A stretch of 64,000 nucleotides of DNA, taken from NCBI GenBank assembly GCA_037893225.1, contig JAZGUH010000256.1, positions 310,001 through 374,000 on the forward strand. Direction: 5' to 3'. Source of the DNA: Hippasteria phrygiana (taxonomy: Eukaryota > Echinodermata > Asteroidea > Valvatida > Goniasteridae). The stretch's first letter is position 1; every line of letters starts with the position of its first letter. Shown one piece after another: positions 37,301 to 47,999 of this stretch. The notes beneath the pieces are model-generated. The model worked only from the letters and a program-made list of their open reading frames with translations. It had not been told where the DNA came from and did no database searches. The translations under genes were made by a program, and so were the position numbers.

Positions 37301-40300
37301 CTTTTCAGCGTTATGTAGCGAACACTTTGAGCCGTTGTGTTTCGATACTGGTATTTTCAAATCCTTTGGGATGACCATTAAAAATATGCTCAAGTACACT
37401 GCCATCCCAACAAAGTTCCCAGATGTGAGTAAGATAAAGGCGAAAGCAGTTAAACGGCCCATTCCCCGAGGAGCCTTCGCTAAAAGGGAGAAAATTAGGT
37501 TAAGTTCTATGTTAGTTGTTGTTGCATAATACGAAATTGCACGTGTAGACCTAGTGTGTGTATACGGGCCGGGTCCAGACTATCGAGTCGATCCATGAAT
37601 TTTGGTGCCTCGGTCTACGTCACGAACAGCGCCCTCAATTTGAGTCTCAACAAATTAAAAAAAGGGGGGGTCAATTTTTGAGCGGCAAATAATTACACTA
37701 AAACTTCGCTTGAACCAGTTTGGCTTTTAATTCACATTTAATACATATAAATGAATTTATTTATGAAATAAAATGTGATCCGGTCAATTTGAGAAGCATG
37801 GTTCCTTTAAGCTATTTCTTCTTTGAAATATACGTACGCTAATAGAAAGATTGGTTCATAAGATTTCCCTTTTGTTATCATTGCGTTGGTCTTGTAAAAT
37901 TTGTTCCGGTCCAGTAAATTTTAAGAGGTACTGGCCCTGCCGTACAGTGGTTTTTTTCATGACATTCGACCCCTGGGATATTAATAATAATAATAAATTA
38001 CATTTACATATAATATTATTTATTTTCATTTTCATTTTCCCAAGCAAGTGTGGGAAATGCCATGGGCGTAATAAATGTTGCTGTTTCTACGTATGTCAAG
38101 TGAGATTGTAGCCCTGCAAGCACTGCTGCCTGATGGCTTTGCAATTTCGTCGAATCAATTTACACAGGGGATTTCCATAATTACTATTGACTCGTGTCTA
38201 TTGACCGACTTGAGAGAACATTGGATTACTCAAAGCTGTGTCTTCAAATTACATCTGCACTACTAGTCTACTTTTCATGGAATGTGCAACACTGGGGGAA
38301 AACAAACCATCTTTATAGAGAGAAAAACAAGACGCCTATTGTTTTGTTCCTTACATTCCATTTAAAAACATGATAAAAAGAAACACGTAATTGACAAGAA
38401 AGAGGTATTACAGAAAGTCAATTTTATATAAATATATTTGTAAAGCAGAAGCTTGTAAAATTACTATTTACTTTACGACTTGTACCAGAGGAATACATTT
38501 CTTAATTGTATTATTGCATCTGAATGTTAAGTGTATGAGGCAAACAAAAAACTTGTTTCCCTTAAATGGGAAAAATCGGGAAGGAGGGTCGGTCTTGATT
38601 CAGGACTTGGTTTGTGAATTTTGTTCATGTGTCCCAAACCAACTGCCATGCCAATAGAGTTAGCCAAACATTATACCCTGGTTATGCACACCGTGTGCCA
38701 TTGAAGTCTTAAGCCAACAGCTGCACATTTACCCAAACTAGCCGCCCCCCCCCCCCCCTCCCCCCCCCCCCCCCCCCCCTATTTGTGGCATAGGTTTGGA
38801 AAACAAATGTGGCTGTGCTTGGGGATTTCTTGAACTGTGATTGCACTGTGAGCAGCAATCAATCATGCAATTACAAGCAGACCTGTCACAATTGAGTTTT
38901 TGCTCCTGGTTTGCTGGAAGGATAGGGCAACTCCATGTAAACAATCTATGGGGAAGCAAATTTATATTGTAGATCCAGGCAAATTATAAATTTCACAAAA
39001 GCTGGCTGTAACAAAGGAAAAAATACCCAACAAATGCAGTAAAGAATTTGCACTTTTTAAGGCTGGCCTACAGAACCCCCACACTCAGTGCCTTTTTTTA
39101 TTGGAATAGATTGATTTAATCGCCCAATCCATTTGGGTTTTTAATGCAGCTTGGGTCTTGGCATTAATAGACCGATCCAGTGAGCGCGAGCGTCGCCCGA
39201 TGGTGTTCTGACCAATCACATTCGTGGTTTATGTCCGACATGCCTGCAAAAAAGTCCGACATGCGTGCACACGCTTGTGACGCGCGCGGCTGGAACATGC
39301 AGTGTGTGGCATTTGGAGAGGAATTAAGCCTTTTGCGAGTGACCCGTACTTTGACCCTGCTGCGTAGTGATTGTTGCCACGACACGTGATTCGGGGCAAG
39401 CTTTCTCGCATACGCGCGTGCAGACACAATGTCAATGCATATCGCATACGTGTCCACTTGCCGTGATCGAAGTACATGTACGCGATTCATACGTTTCTTG
39501 TCACTTTAAAACGATAAATTTCCACGCAGATTTTGTCAGACTCTAGTACTGGTTATTGTTAGAATCTAGACATTAACATAAAATACGAAGTTTGTGGGAT
39601 TTAGTGCTTGATAATGCCTGCAAAGAAGCACTGTTCTTACGGAAAATGCTACAGCGACTCGCGCTTTTCGGACCGTCCCCACATGAATGGCGTTTGGTGG
39701 CTAATACCCTTTCCGAAGCCGAAGTCGAACCGTGAGAAGTGTCTCCGTTGGATAAAAAACTGCTCAAGAAAAGACTTTTCGGCGGAGAATGTAACTTACA
39801 ATACTTACATTTGCTCCAAACATTTCGTCGGTGGCAATGGGCCAACAGATGACTACACCGACCCAATACGAGCTTCGACTTCTAGCGCGGTGGAGATGAA
39901 CAATTTTGTTTTTGTTTTTATTGGGAGGGGGCGTAATCATACATGCAGACTTAAAAAGTGTTACGATTTTGAGTCAATGTGATGGAACTTTTTGTTTCAG
40001 GGCCTTGGTTAACCGATTGTTCATTTTGGTTGAACTTCTTGTTCTTTACAAGATAAAGTGCTTTTTAAATTTTGAAAATAGCAAGAAAGAAAGAAAAGGT
40101 GTGTGCAGGCAAAATTCAAGGAATGATCAGTTTATCTTATTTTTTTTATCATCTCAGGAAATAGCCGCAGTGAGTCAAAGTTCGTTTAGGGGGTAGGGAG
40201 GGTGGGGGTTGTTAAAGGCATCAACAAAATCTCTCTTTCCATTCTTTTTTTTATTTGTGGGAAAGGTTGGAGGAAGAAAGATTCTGTTGAGCAAGGTCTC

Positions 40301-42167
40301 ATTATCGGTTTTTACGTAAGTGACTGGTCTTGCAGAAATTGTTTTTGTATATTTACGAATAGGTTTTCGCCGGTCGTAATCCGCTCGAAAACAAATCAAA
40401 TAATTGAAGACATCGTATAGTCCGAAATCTGGTATATTCGAGAAATCCTTCGTGAATCCAGGAAGATTAAATGGGTCGGAAAATGTGCAGCCAGCGTCTT
40501 TCAATCTTTTGTCAAGAGTTTTCTTCAAGTTGGGGATTGAAAGATTCGGGTCGGTTGTCAATTTCAGATTGGCCACGCACTTGCACAGTTCAACCAGTTC
40601 TTTCTTCAGGTAACCCGTTATTGAAACCCCTCTCTCTTGAAGAAATTTCTGCAGTTTCTTCACGTTCCAACCTTCGAAGTTGTTATCCATTAAAGAAACT
40701 ATAATTGCTAAAAATAGGCCGCGTTTCGAGAAGAACATACAACATGTACTGTAACGATTCGAGCGGTTGTTGTGTTTTAGAATGGTGACAATCTCTATCG
40801 TGCGCTGTTTCACCCAGCGGTAGTTCCAGATACCAGACAGGGAAACCACCACTGGCCGTGCGTCGCCACGTTGCGGCTTGCCCCGAATCACGTGGTCTAG
40901 CAACAATGGTACTGACATGCATAATAATGATCAGTCTGGCACGACCGGCGCACGCTGTGCATCTTAGATTGAGCGAAGACGGGGTACAAGGATCTATGCA
41001 AATCAACGCGCAAAAGGCTTTTGATCAGTATATTGCACATGATAGTCATACTTTGGTCTATAGAAAGGAATCCTCACCATGACAATAATGACTGTGGAGA
41101 GGAGTTGCTATCTATAGGAGCGTGCATTTACGGGTAGTCAGGGATCGAAATATCCACTGGACTGCTGGACCCAGTCCAGTGATTTGAGCGTTGGTCTAGT
41201 GAACTCTTGACCGAGCGAGTCCGGTGGTTTCGTGCTTCTTTTCATAAACTACGTGAAATGCTATCATTAAATTCAATTTTTTTTCTAAATCTGGTGAACT
41301 GAAAAAGCCCCATAATTTCATGAATGGCCATTTTTAATTTTGAGGCAGGGAGTTTCAATCAAAACAGCATTTCTAACCCCTCCCCAAAACAAGGTCAGCA
41401 AAGAGGGAAAAAATCGAAACAGCAAACTCATTCAAAACACTGTGTTTTTATTTTTACCATTGGTCTTGTGAAATATTTTCCGGTCTAGTAAAATTTTTGT
41501 GCTACTAGCCCACCTGTCTATGAGATTTTTACCTAAAATTTGACCCCTGGTAGTACGGGAATCGGGTACCCGATTGAAAAAAAACATGGGTACCCGTTAA
41601 AGAAAGCCAATCCCAAAAAATTAAATCTCAGAAATTGTTGTTCATATTGTTCGTAAAGTTCTGCACGTTAATTGGTGCATCAATGCAGCAAGATGGAAGT
41701 GTGTGCAGTGAGCGCTCTAGCTTTACGGTGTAAATTTTCCCAAGCATCCTAAACGTTAATCTGTTTTGTTTTTCCATGTACCCTGGTTTTCGTTTTGAAA
41801 ATTTCAGACAAATGACAACAAAAACTTGCTTTTTCATTGTCTGAGAAATTACTAAATAACATGGTTAATTTGGTTACGGGTACTCGATTCCATAAATCTG
41901 GAACCGGTTCCTGACATTAGCGGTCAGGTACTCGGGTGTACGGTTCGGATGCACAGCCCTAGGAGTTGCCAATGCATTTTTCTCAAAACCCCTTCAACGC
42001 TTGTCATTATCCCAGGTGCGGTTAAGTTTGCCCAGCTCATCCGACATTACGAGACAATGGACAGCACTGTCTCGGAACTCTCTTCCCAACTCAAGGCCAT
42101 CTTACTACCCCCATTACCTCCTCCAGGACCTTCGCAGAATCAAGCTTCAGTAACATCATCCACGTGA
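32998..42167 (+). CDS. C12orf57: Protein C10 (C12orf57 orthologue), three coding exons
   Basis: Coding exons are 32998-33043, 34472-34648 and 42016-42167: 375 bases, 124 aa plus stop (human 126 aa). Junctions are AAAG|gtaatt, ttcccaacag|ATG, GAAG|gtaggt and tatcccag|GTG; both introns are phase 1. The conserved core is clear: TPENKTRMEEVKDAAGNDM, MQIVFPVATQIQMEVIQKYG and FSADGEG, then AVKFAQLIRHYE and LKAILLPPLPPPG, each aligning with human protein C10. It is a small helical protein with no known enzymatic activity; recessive human mutations cause Temtamy syndrome (brain and eye malformation). Exon 1 begins MAQNSQPKLS. Intron 2 is 7.4 kb and crowded with transposon-derived sequence. No good AATAAA follows closely, perhaps because a retrotransposon inserted ~350 bases downstream. 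Confidence 0.93.
33434..33595 (+). pseudogene. Short coding-like fragment broken by a palindromic insertion
   Basis: In intron 1 of C12orf57. From ATGGCGGAAGAGCG (33434) a frame reads MAEERVVVQEFEYNLVNDI, then a ~51-base segment forming a palindrome interrupts it and brings a stop. After it the frame resumes as DDIEEEEWLKRKRRRLDNEL. The acidic-then-basic N-terminus is reminiscent of PIF/Harbinger-type transposon proteins, but the match is too short to be sure. Confidence 0.35.
34020..34200. repeat. Inverted repeat / foldback in C12orf57 intron 1
   Basis: Arms around gacttcgcaaacaagaag (from ~34011) and cttgtttgcgaagtc (to ~34182), separated by ~110 bases. The interval is paralogous to 32101-32420, upstream of exon 1. 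Confidence 0.65.
34354..34384. repeat. 31-base poly(C) tract
   Basis: The longest homopolymer in the window, in intron 1 of C12orf57, 87 bases before exon 2. Confidence 0.95.
34799..36415. mobile_element. hAT-type DNA transposon, non-autonomous, with 8-bp TSD
   Basis: Terminal inverted repeats CAGTGTTGTAGTACTCG (left) and CGACTACAACACTG (right end). An exact 8-bp target duplication gtaatgaa lies at 34791-34798 and 36416-36423, diagnostic of the hAT superfamily. Both ends carry ~200 bases of TACTCG/GTACTCG subterminal repeats, in inverse orientation. The ~1.2-kb centre is unlike known hAT transposases. It includes a minus-strand helix-turn-helix fragment (35425-35690). Inserted in intron 2 of C12orf57. 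Confidence 0.9.
35425..35690 (-). pseudogene. Transposase-like helix-turn-helix fragment, frameshifted
   Basis: One frame reads MPLKSEINDHQKGMIQAWHR and, after a shift of frame near 35610, continues as NSNRDIARRLGILEGTVRYN. Together these resemble the N-terminal HTH of Tc1/IS630-like transposases. It sits inside the hAT-type element, either as a nested remnant or captured sequence. No catalytic domain is visible. Confidence 0.45.
36424..37154. other. Intronic sequence without identified feature
   Basis: Part of C12orf57 intron 2. No recognised motif; a phrase caaggggttaag near 36557 echoes the TTAA-type MITE end. Confidence 0.4.
37155..37500 (+). CDS. THAP zinc-finger domain exon
   Basis: Starts MPTRCVAAGCSKTTTGG and shows the THAP C2CH pattern: C-x4-C, a conserved W (RRIWTVKV), CSEHF for the C-x2-H pair, and a closing KYTAIPTKFPD, matching the AVPT-type THAP end. 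THAP domains bind DNA and occur in P-element and Kolobok-like transposases and in domesticated regulators. The frame stays open to 37529, but a splice-donor-like AAAATTAG|gttaag near 37498 suggests an exon end. It lies inside C12orf57 intron 2 on the same strand. I cannot find a downstream catalytic exon, so it is probably a transposon-derived fragment; a nested host gene is possible. Confidence 0.6.
38745..38779. repeat. Poly(C) tract
   Basis: Fourteen C, one T, twenty C, in C12orf57 intron 2. Confidence 0.95.
39614..39905 (+). CDS. Second THAP-type zinc-finger exon
   Basis: From MPAKKHCSYGKCYSDSRF: Cys pair C-x4-C, conserved RWIKNCSRKDF, then YICSKHFVGGNGPTDDYTDP, the CxxH and GGxPT-type signature of a diverged THAP subclass common in transposon proteins of marine invertebrates. 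The frame continues to 39982 but turns into unlikely sequence after about residue 100; a donor may lie near tctagcgcg|gtggag (~39890). It faces the antisense SAP-like ORF that begins at 40690, so both may belong to one transposon. The 3' boundary is uncertain. Confidence 0.5.
40175..40690 (-). CDS. SAP-like N-terminal ORF, probably transposon-derived
   Basis: From the internal ATG at 40690, 171 aa: MDNNFEGWNVKKLQKFLQER continuing GVSITGYLKKELVELC, a SAP-like helix-extended-helix pattern (gW.v..L..fL..rgv...g..K.eLv.l). Downstream are DVFNYLICFRADYDRR and KYTKT. This arrangement recalls the N-terminus of invertebrate transposon proteins that carry a YqaJ-type nuclease; that link is from memory of the family, and no nuclease domain is present. 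An upstream in-frame extension to 40918 looks less protein-like. It lies antisense in C12orf57 intron 2. Confidence 0.45.
   Translation of the reverse strand: MDNNFEGWNVKKLQKFLQERGVSITGYLKKELVELCKCVANLKLTTDPNLSIPNLKKTLDKRLKDAGCTFSDPFNLPGFTKDFSNIPDFGLYDVFNYLICFRADYDRRKPIRKYTKTISARPVTYVKTDNETLLNRIFLPPTFPTNKKKNGKRDFVDAFNNPHPPYPLNEL
41139..41549. mobile_element. Small TIR element in C12orf57 intron 2
   Basis: Ends CAGGGATCGAAAT and ATTTGACCCCTG are inverted repeats. Short direct repeats GGTAGT/GTAGT flank it (41133-41138 and 41549-41554). The right half resembles 37887-37975, which also ends gacccctgg, so the family is dispersed. Superfamily not assigned. Confidence 0.5.
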
Positions 42168-42239
42168 TTTGTTTGTTAATGGGACTATCTAAGAGGAAAA
42201 AGCAATAGACCCAAAAGTTCATGGATTCCCTATAATGCT

Positions 42240-42380
42240 GAATTCTGTGTACAGGTTCTGTATATACGTTCGAGGACAAGAGGAGAAAGAAAATACAAAG
42301 GAACCGTTTTTTGTCCTCGCAAGTCGGTCTTTTGTTGAAATCGGTCCTCGGACGTAAAAATACGTGCTTAGTCTATGGGG
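42240..42380. repeat. Repeat with CGAGGAC/GTCCTCG motif, copy 1
   Basis: Shares the phrase ttgttgaaatcggtcctcg and gtgcttagtctatggggtt with 44515-44645 and 57590-57690. It is interrupted downstream by the SINE tail and the gypsy element; the continuation resumes at 44237. Confidence 0.7.
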
Positions 42381-42397
42381 TTATTATTATTACTATT

Positions 42398-42512
42398 AAT
42401 TCTTTCTGGTAATGAAACCAAGGAGTCCTCAAAAGTGCCCTAGGCACTGTAGCTCGAAAGCCTGAAGAAACCTGTAGAGAGAAGACAATGAGAAGAAGTT
42501 ACAGTTTTAGGT
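42398..42512 (-). mobile_element. SINE tail fragment
   Basis: Reads antisense as the tail of the SINE at 21650-21870: the phrase caggtttcttcaggct, then gagctacagtgc and ccttggtttcatta. The tRNA-like head is absent. Confidence 0.55.
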
Positions 42513-42520
42513 TGGGTTAT

Positions 42521-42797
42521 CTTATGATGTTAACTTAACCGGGAACATTTGGGAAAATTAGCAACCGAAAACTCAGCAAATCAAATACAATATTGACTAA
42601 CGAAATCCATTTCCACAATAATTTATTAAGGTGTCTTACCTAAACTCAACTAACAAAAGTTACACCCTCCAGGTCCAACGCTCCAATGCCAACTGCCCCG
42701 AAACCACCGGGCGTGGCACCTTATATAAAACTGGGCGATACCAAATTGTTACTAAAAGGGGTGGTAATAAATTAACATATAAATGAACTCCACAACA
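42521..42797 (-). repeat. 3' LTR of the gypsy element
   Basis: 277 bp, matching 43960-44236 without visible difference. It contains a TATATAA-like box (cttatataaaac) on the plus strand. Confidence 0.9.
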
Positions 42798-43192
42798 TAC
42801 GCCACCCCTAATGAAATTGGCTCCTGGCAATTTAAATATAAATTAACAAATCTTACTTTTTATAATTAACAATTTAACATAACTTGATTCCTATGGTAAA
42901 TTAATCGTCTCCCATCGTAAGTCTTGTCCACACGAAAGAGGGGCGGTGATCCTTGTCCAAGATCTCATTGTCCACGGCTGGCCAGGCCACAAGGTCCCAT
43001 CAACTCATCGTCCGAACTTTGATGGTCATTGCGCAATGTGACGTCATCTCGAGGAAATACTCAATTACAACATTAGTCCCCAAATTAGATATATATATAA
43101 AGATTACACTATCTTCAAAATGGCATCCAAAGCGTAAAATCAAAATAATATATCGTTTGCAATAAACCTTTTAAATGCATCATCTTCTCAAT

Positions 43193-43808
43193 TTACAATT
43201 TTCCCGTGATTCTTACTGGATTATTTCTTAAATACTCCAAAGCAATTTCATTTAGGTTTGTTTTTGGTTCCCATGTATTTTCTTTGTCAGAAAACCTTTT
43301 CCATTTAATCAAGTACTCAAGACGCTTGTTCCTGTATCTACCCCGCAGTATACGTTCTATTTCATATTCCTTAGTTTGTTCTACTGAAGTGATAGGTATA
43401 CCTGGTACGATACAAACTGGGGATGATTTACGACTTGACTCCTGCTTAGACTTAAGTGGAACAAAAGTATCTTCTGGGCAGTCCTCTTCATTGTGGCAAA
43501 GAAATGCTCTGTTCTGGATCACTTGGTGTCACATCATTACCTGGACGCACAAATCTATTATAGGCAAATTTCATACGATTAACGTGAACAGGTGTCGAAA
43601 GTAGCCTATTATTTTCAAGATTTCTAACTCGAAAATTTACAGGTCCAGTCTGCTCTACCAAGAGATAAGGTCCAGCCCAAAACTTTGCCAATTTGCGAGA
43701 AAGTCCCTTTTGTACAACTGGGATATAAATCCAAACAGTGTCCCCGACTTGATACTCCACATCTTGAGTTGCTTTATCATAATAAATCTTCATTTTGACT
43801 TGATTCAT
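43193..43808 (-). pseudogene. Chromovirus integrase C-terminus plus chromodomain, frameshifted
   Basis: The frame from 43808 begins MNQVKMKIYYDKATQDVEYQ and holds the GPY/F-type module (VGDTVWIY, KFWAGPYLLVEQ, VHVNRMK). About 43510-43522 the frame is lost by one base, and the second frame carries a chromodomain: KEYEIERILRGR, LEYLIKWKRF, ENTWEPKTNL. In chromoviruses the integrase C-terminal chromodomain targets integration to marked chromatin. The upstream catalytic core is missing because of the internal deletion, so the product cannot be functional. Confidence 0.9.
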
Positions 43809-43959
43809 TTTAGCACATTTTTTCGATATGTCCCGAAAAATCAGCTCGATGCCATCTTAAAATAGTGTACTCACCAAAATCGGCAAGGACAGCTGGCAGG
43901 AGCGCTGGACAAGGGAAAGACCCGTGGGGTTGCTAATGTACCGGGATCTTCCACCATTT

Positions 43960-44236
43960 CTTATGATGTTAACTTAACCGGGAACATTTGGGAAAATTAG
44001 CAACCGAAAACTCAGCAAATCAAATACAATATTGACTAACGAAATCCATTTCCACAATAATTTATTAAGGTGTCTTACCTAAACTCAACTAACAAAAGTT
44101 ACACCCTCCAGGTCCAACGCTCCAATGCCAACTGCCCCGAAACCACCGGGCGTGGCACCTTATATAAAACTGGGCGATACCAAATTGTTACTAAAAGGGG
44201 TGGTAATAAATTAACATATAAATGAACTCCACAACA
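43960..44236 (-). repeat. 5' LTR of the gypsy element
   Basis: Second copy of the 277-bp LTR; followed by the right GTTAT target duplication at 44237-44241. Confidence 0.9.
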
Positions 44237-44800
44237 GTTATATTAAAGGAACAATAGCAAACACAAAGCATTGTCCTCGGAAGTATTGGGAAAGTACGAC
44301 TGTGTGTTCTTACATTAGTCTCCTCGCTGGGTACATAGAAGAAAGGGTAACAATGGGGACAATGCTACCCCGCAATTGGGTCTTTAGAAATTGACCTACC
44401 CCACAGAGTTAACGCTATGGCTTTTGAGATTTCAATGGGGACGAAGGAGAATAAAAGAAGGAAAGTAAAGTCCACAATAGAGGTACCCCGTATGAGTACA
44501 TGTGAGGATATGTGTACAGGTTCTGTATATACTTCCGAGGACAAGAGGAGAAAGGAAATACAAAGAAACCTTTCAGTCCTCGCACGTCAAGTCTTTTGTT
44601 GAAATCGGTCCTCGCAAGTAGAAGTACGTGCTTAGTCTATGGGGTTGGGTTATATTTATGGAACAATAGGAAACACAAAGCATTGTCCTCGGAAGTATTG
44701 GGAAAGTACGACTGTATGCTTACACATGTGTATGTGTCATTTTGTGCCAACCGAGCTAGCAAAGAATTTCCGTGCCAAGTGCTAACCCCGTAAGCATAGA
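44237..44800. repeat. Repeat with CGAGGAC/GTCCTCG motif, copies 2 and 3
   Basis: Two near copies of aaacacaaagcattgtcctcggaagtattgggaaagtacgac (about 44260 and 44670), with the phrase gtgcttagtctatggggtt at ~44628. The second shows the uninterrupted form of the gypsy insertion site. Confidence 0.7.
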
Positions 44801-46931
44801 ATATGGGACTTGAAGACAGCTTGATGCACACTGTACACAAGCCAACATTGCTTGTTAACCCCTGAAATATGCTAACTGTTGGCACATAATTTTCTGGTAT
44901 TAGCAGCGATTCCTTGCCTATGAAATTGGGCATTTTGCCGATGTGTCAAGGTGCTATAAATCTGCTTGCTTGCTCGTTCGCAGTTTTTTATGGAATTCAC
45001 AAACGGTCTAGTTTCAGGGTTATTTCTCCTTAAGAAAAATAAACAGAAGTGCATATACAAATGCAGGTGTTGAGCTTATTTTGGGACTATGGACTTACGT
45101 ATACGTACACTGCCTGAAGACGAGAGCATACTGTTCGAAATTTCGAGATAATACTCTCACTACCGTCTCTTTTCAGAGCCATTGTTTTCTCTAAAAGTAT
45201 AGATATCTTTCCATGATGTACCCGCAAACTTTCTTCCCTATATACGTACACTGCTATTATTTATTTCATTGGATGGGTTGCCTATAGAAAAAAAATGCCT
45301 ATATTACAAAATAGAAACCACCCTAACTTCTTACTTTAATTTTGCTCTTCCTCTCCAGGATGAGATAAGAGTACGGGAAAAGGAGCGAAATTTGTGTTTA
45401 TTGGTGTGAGTTTGTATTCGCTTTTAATCGTGGACCTTGAACAACAGCGGATAGTAGGGCCCATGGTTGAGTCAAGGTCCACAGTTGAAAATCGTGGAAG
45501 GCGTTCACGTGTTTTGGTGTGTTCGTAGGGTACCGGTACTGTTTTTCCCAGGGCTAAAGATGTACTTTCCTAAACATAGCCTTCGTGATCAATGCGCATT
45601 GTCATGTCTTCCTTCCTAGCTCTAGAAAGTGATGTCTTTGTTTTGCTACGGTTGTTTAATCGCAGTTTCAAAAATCTAGATTCCTGTTGCGTAAATTTTT
45701 GGTGTCATTTGTTTTACCTGCATTTGCTTGCTCTTGGGACATCGGGACATTTTTTTAAATCTAAAAAGCCTTGGCCCAATTTCATATATGCCATAACGGT
45801 ATATAGACCTAATCCGAAAGTTTACGTCGACAGTGTACCTTAATTTGTACTGATGCCTATGATTTGGGTGAACACTTATTTTTTCATCTGTTCCACTTGG
45901 TTGTTTGACGAAGACTTGGGAGATGCACAAGGAGCGCACCAGAAGGGAATTTTTTTTCAAGGATCCGAGATGTCCATTGCAATTTCTTCATATTAATTAG
46001 TATTAATTTGTTACCCTTACATTTACTCGTTGTATTTTGAAGGTCAGTTGTTGGCACGTTTTCAACTGAGCGCCTGTCATAAGTTTCATGATTGAACCTG
46101 TTTGTTTCGCACAGTTTGTTTCAACCGATCACTGTACTTAGCAGATGGATACTTCTCGATAGGTGGCTTCGTCGAGAGATCCAAAATGGAGAAAAAATAC
46201 GTGCCATAATTTTATGAGTAAAATCAATGTATACAATTTTTTTTATTGAAAAAATCTGGATCCAGCCCATGCAATGGGCGTTTTTTTAAACTTGGGCTTT
46301 GGCTTTGGCTTCGTCTCCAACTATTTCCCAGCCCCATTGCTAATCTGAAGCCTTGAATACGTAAATAAATAAATAAACAGGCTCTGGATTAAAATATAAG
46401 ATTTTGATGTACTTATAGCAAAAACAGTGTCCAAGATCTTGCCAAATCTGGGGACATAAAATTCCGCGAAGCCGAAGCCCAAGCCAGGGTTTGAGAAATG
46501 CCATTGTCTTTACAAACTCCATCAGCACACAAAACAATCTCGTCCGCAAGCATATTCGGCCTCACGTATCACCTGTTCTTTCCTGATGCGCTATTCATAT
46601 GCAAATATCTCTCAAAACTTTTTTGGGCGAAACTACTTAAAGGCGGGAGTAGGGGTGTCGGTCAAGTTATGTTAGGTGAATGGAAATAATCGCTCTCAGT
46701 TCGTTTGGGGGGGAATCAAATTGTACGTTTTGATCTAGCAGGATGTAGACGAAACACTCAGTTTTGAAAGAACAACAGAAGTATATATTCCAAATTGTTT
46801 ATCGGTCTGATTAAATTTGATATACCCCTGCCAGGGTTAATCTTTTTGTCCACTCGTGATATGTACGTTGGTAACTTGAATACACTGCGCCATCTTGAAT
46901 TTACAAATTCGATGTCGGATGTGTTTTCACC
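44801..46931. other. Spacer without recognisable gene
   Basis: No conserved domain in either strand. 45430-45505 contains inverted GTGGACC motifs like those at 48010-48200. Confidence 0.4.
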
Positions 46932-46988
46932 ATGGAGGAAGATAACCATGGTTTTCACGAAGATAATTATCAAGCTTCTGTTATCAAG
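46932..46988 (+). CDS. Possible first coding exon of an unidentified gene
   Basis: ATG in a strong context (CACCATGG) opens 19 codons, MEEDNHGFHEDNYQASVIK, ending exactly at a consensus donor AAG|GTAAGAGT. I cannot identify the protein or a following exon. It could equally be chance. Confidence 0.25.
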
Positions 46989-47999
46989 GTAAGAGTAAGT
47001 TTTCAACGTTAGTTTGAATTTTAGTTGAACTGCGTCTCATGTCTTTGATAATAACTGATACGATGTGGCAGTGTCGTTTTAATAACCAAACTGGGGCTAC
47101 TTCCGTAAGCCGAGTATTATGCATAAATTAAGTTGGTATGACGTCTATAAAAATAAAGCCGTTTCCACTTCGTGAAAGCTTATACCTCCATGGTAAAAGC
47201 TTGCAGCATAGACTTTGCCGCAAACAAAATTACAGGTCTCCAAATAGCAAGTTGCTCATTTTTACTATTAGTATTAAAGCCTTTGCAAGAAATCTGACCA
47301 CACTGAGTTTTTTCACAGCCCAAATGAAATGGAGGAAAAAAATCGTAATAGCTCATTTTTTTTAACTTCTGTCCTTTTACTGTCAGCATTACAACCCAGC
47401 CCCAACGACACCCCTAGCCTACACGCCTGGATTTTACAACCGGTTGACTTTAATTTCAAATTTCTCTCGAATATCGTTGAACACTTTTATATACATCACC
47501 GTATTCCTGAGACTTTAGTAATTTTTCCAGTCTATGACAAGGTTCACCTAATGCTGAATTCATCAGGGTGTGAAGTCTTCACAAATGTTAAAACATAAAC
47601 TTCCAGAACTAAAAATACAGTAGTTAAAAAAGGAGCCATTTACAGCCCTATTTGTATGTAGCGAAACCAGGATTCATAATATTTTTCTGTTGAGTATAAA
47701 AAAATTGCCCCAAAAGTTATCCCGTGTGGATTTTTTCAAGGAGGTGGCGAGAGGGCGGGGCAAAGACATTTCTGACGGGGTACGGTGGCGCCATTTCAAT
47801 CCGAAATGTTCATATTGGGCAGTTATCAATCCACTTACTGATAAACTGCAGACTGCTACACCACTAAAATAAATACTCAATAAAAAAATTAAAATGACAC
47901 CCGGGGTTCCCCAAATGCCTAAAGGAATCCATATTCCATGTGCGCATACTTTTGCATAAGACAATGCTGACTGTAGGAGGAATGGCTGCGACCACACAC

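Larger units (their letters stand above)
42516..44241 (-). mobile_element. Internally deleted Ty3/gypsy chromovirus with LTRs and TSD
   Basis: 3' LTR 42521-42797 and 5' LTR 43960-44236, both 277 bp and identical by eye, flanked by GTTAT at 42516-42520 and 44237-44241. Minus-strand LTRs start TGTTGTGGAG. Next to the 5' LTR is a tRNA-primer-like TGGTGGAAGATCCCGG; before the 3' LTR is a purine-rich ATTAGGGGTGGCG. The internal part is only 1162 bp and keeps the integrase C-terminus and chromodomain; gag, protease, RT, RNase H and the integrase core are gone. The pre-insertion sequence gggttatatt survives in a paralogous repeat at 44645. Confidence 0.93.

Noticed and set aside
40691..40918. Upstream extension of the SAP-like ORF
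   Set aside because: The in-frame residues before the internal Met are not domain-like. The internal ATG directly precedes the SAP-like pattern.
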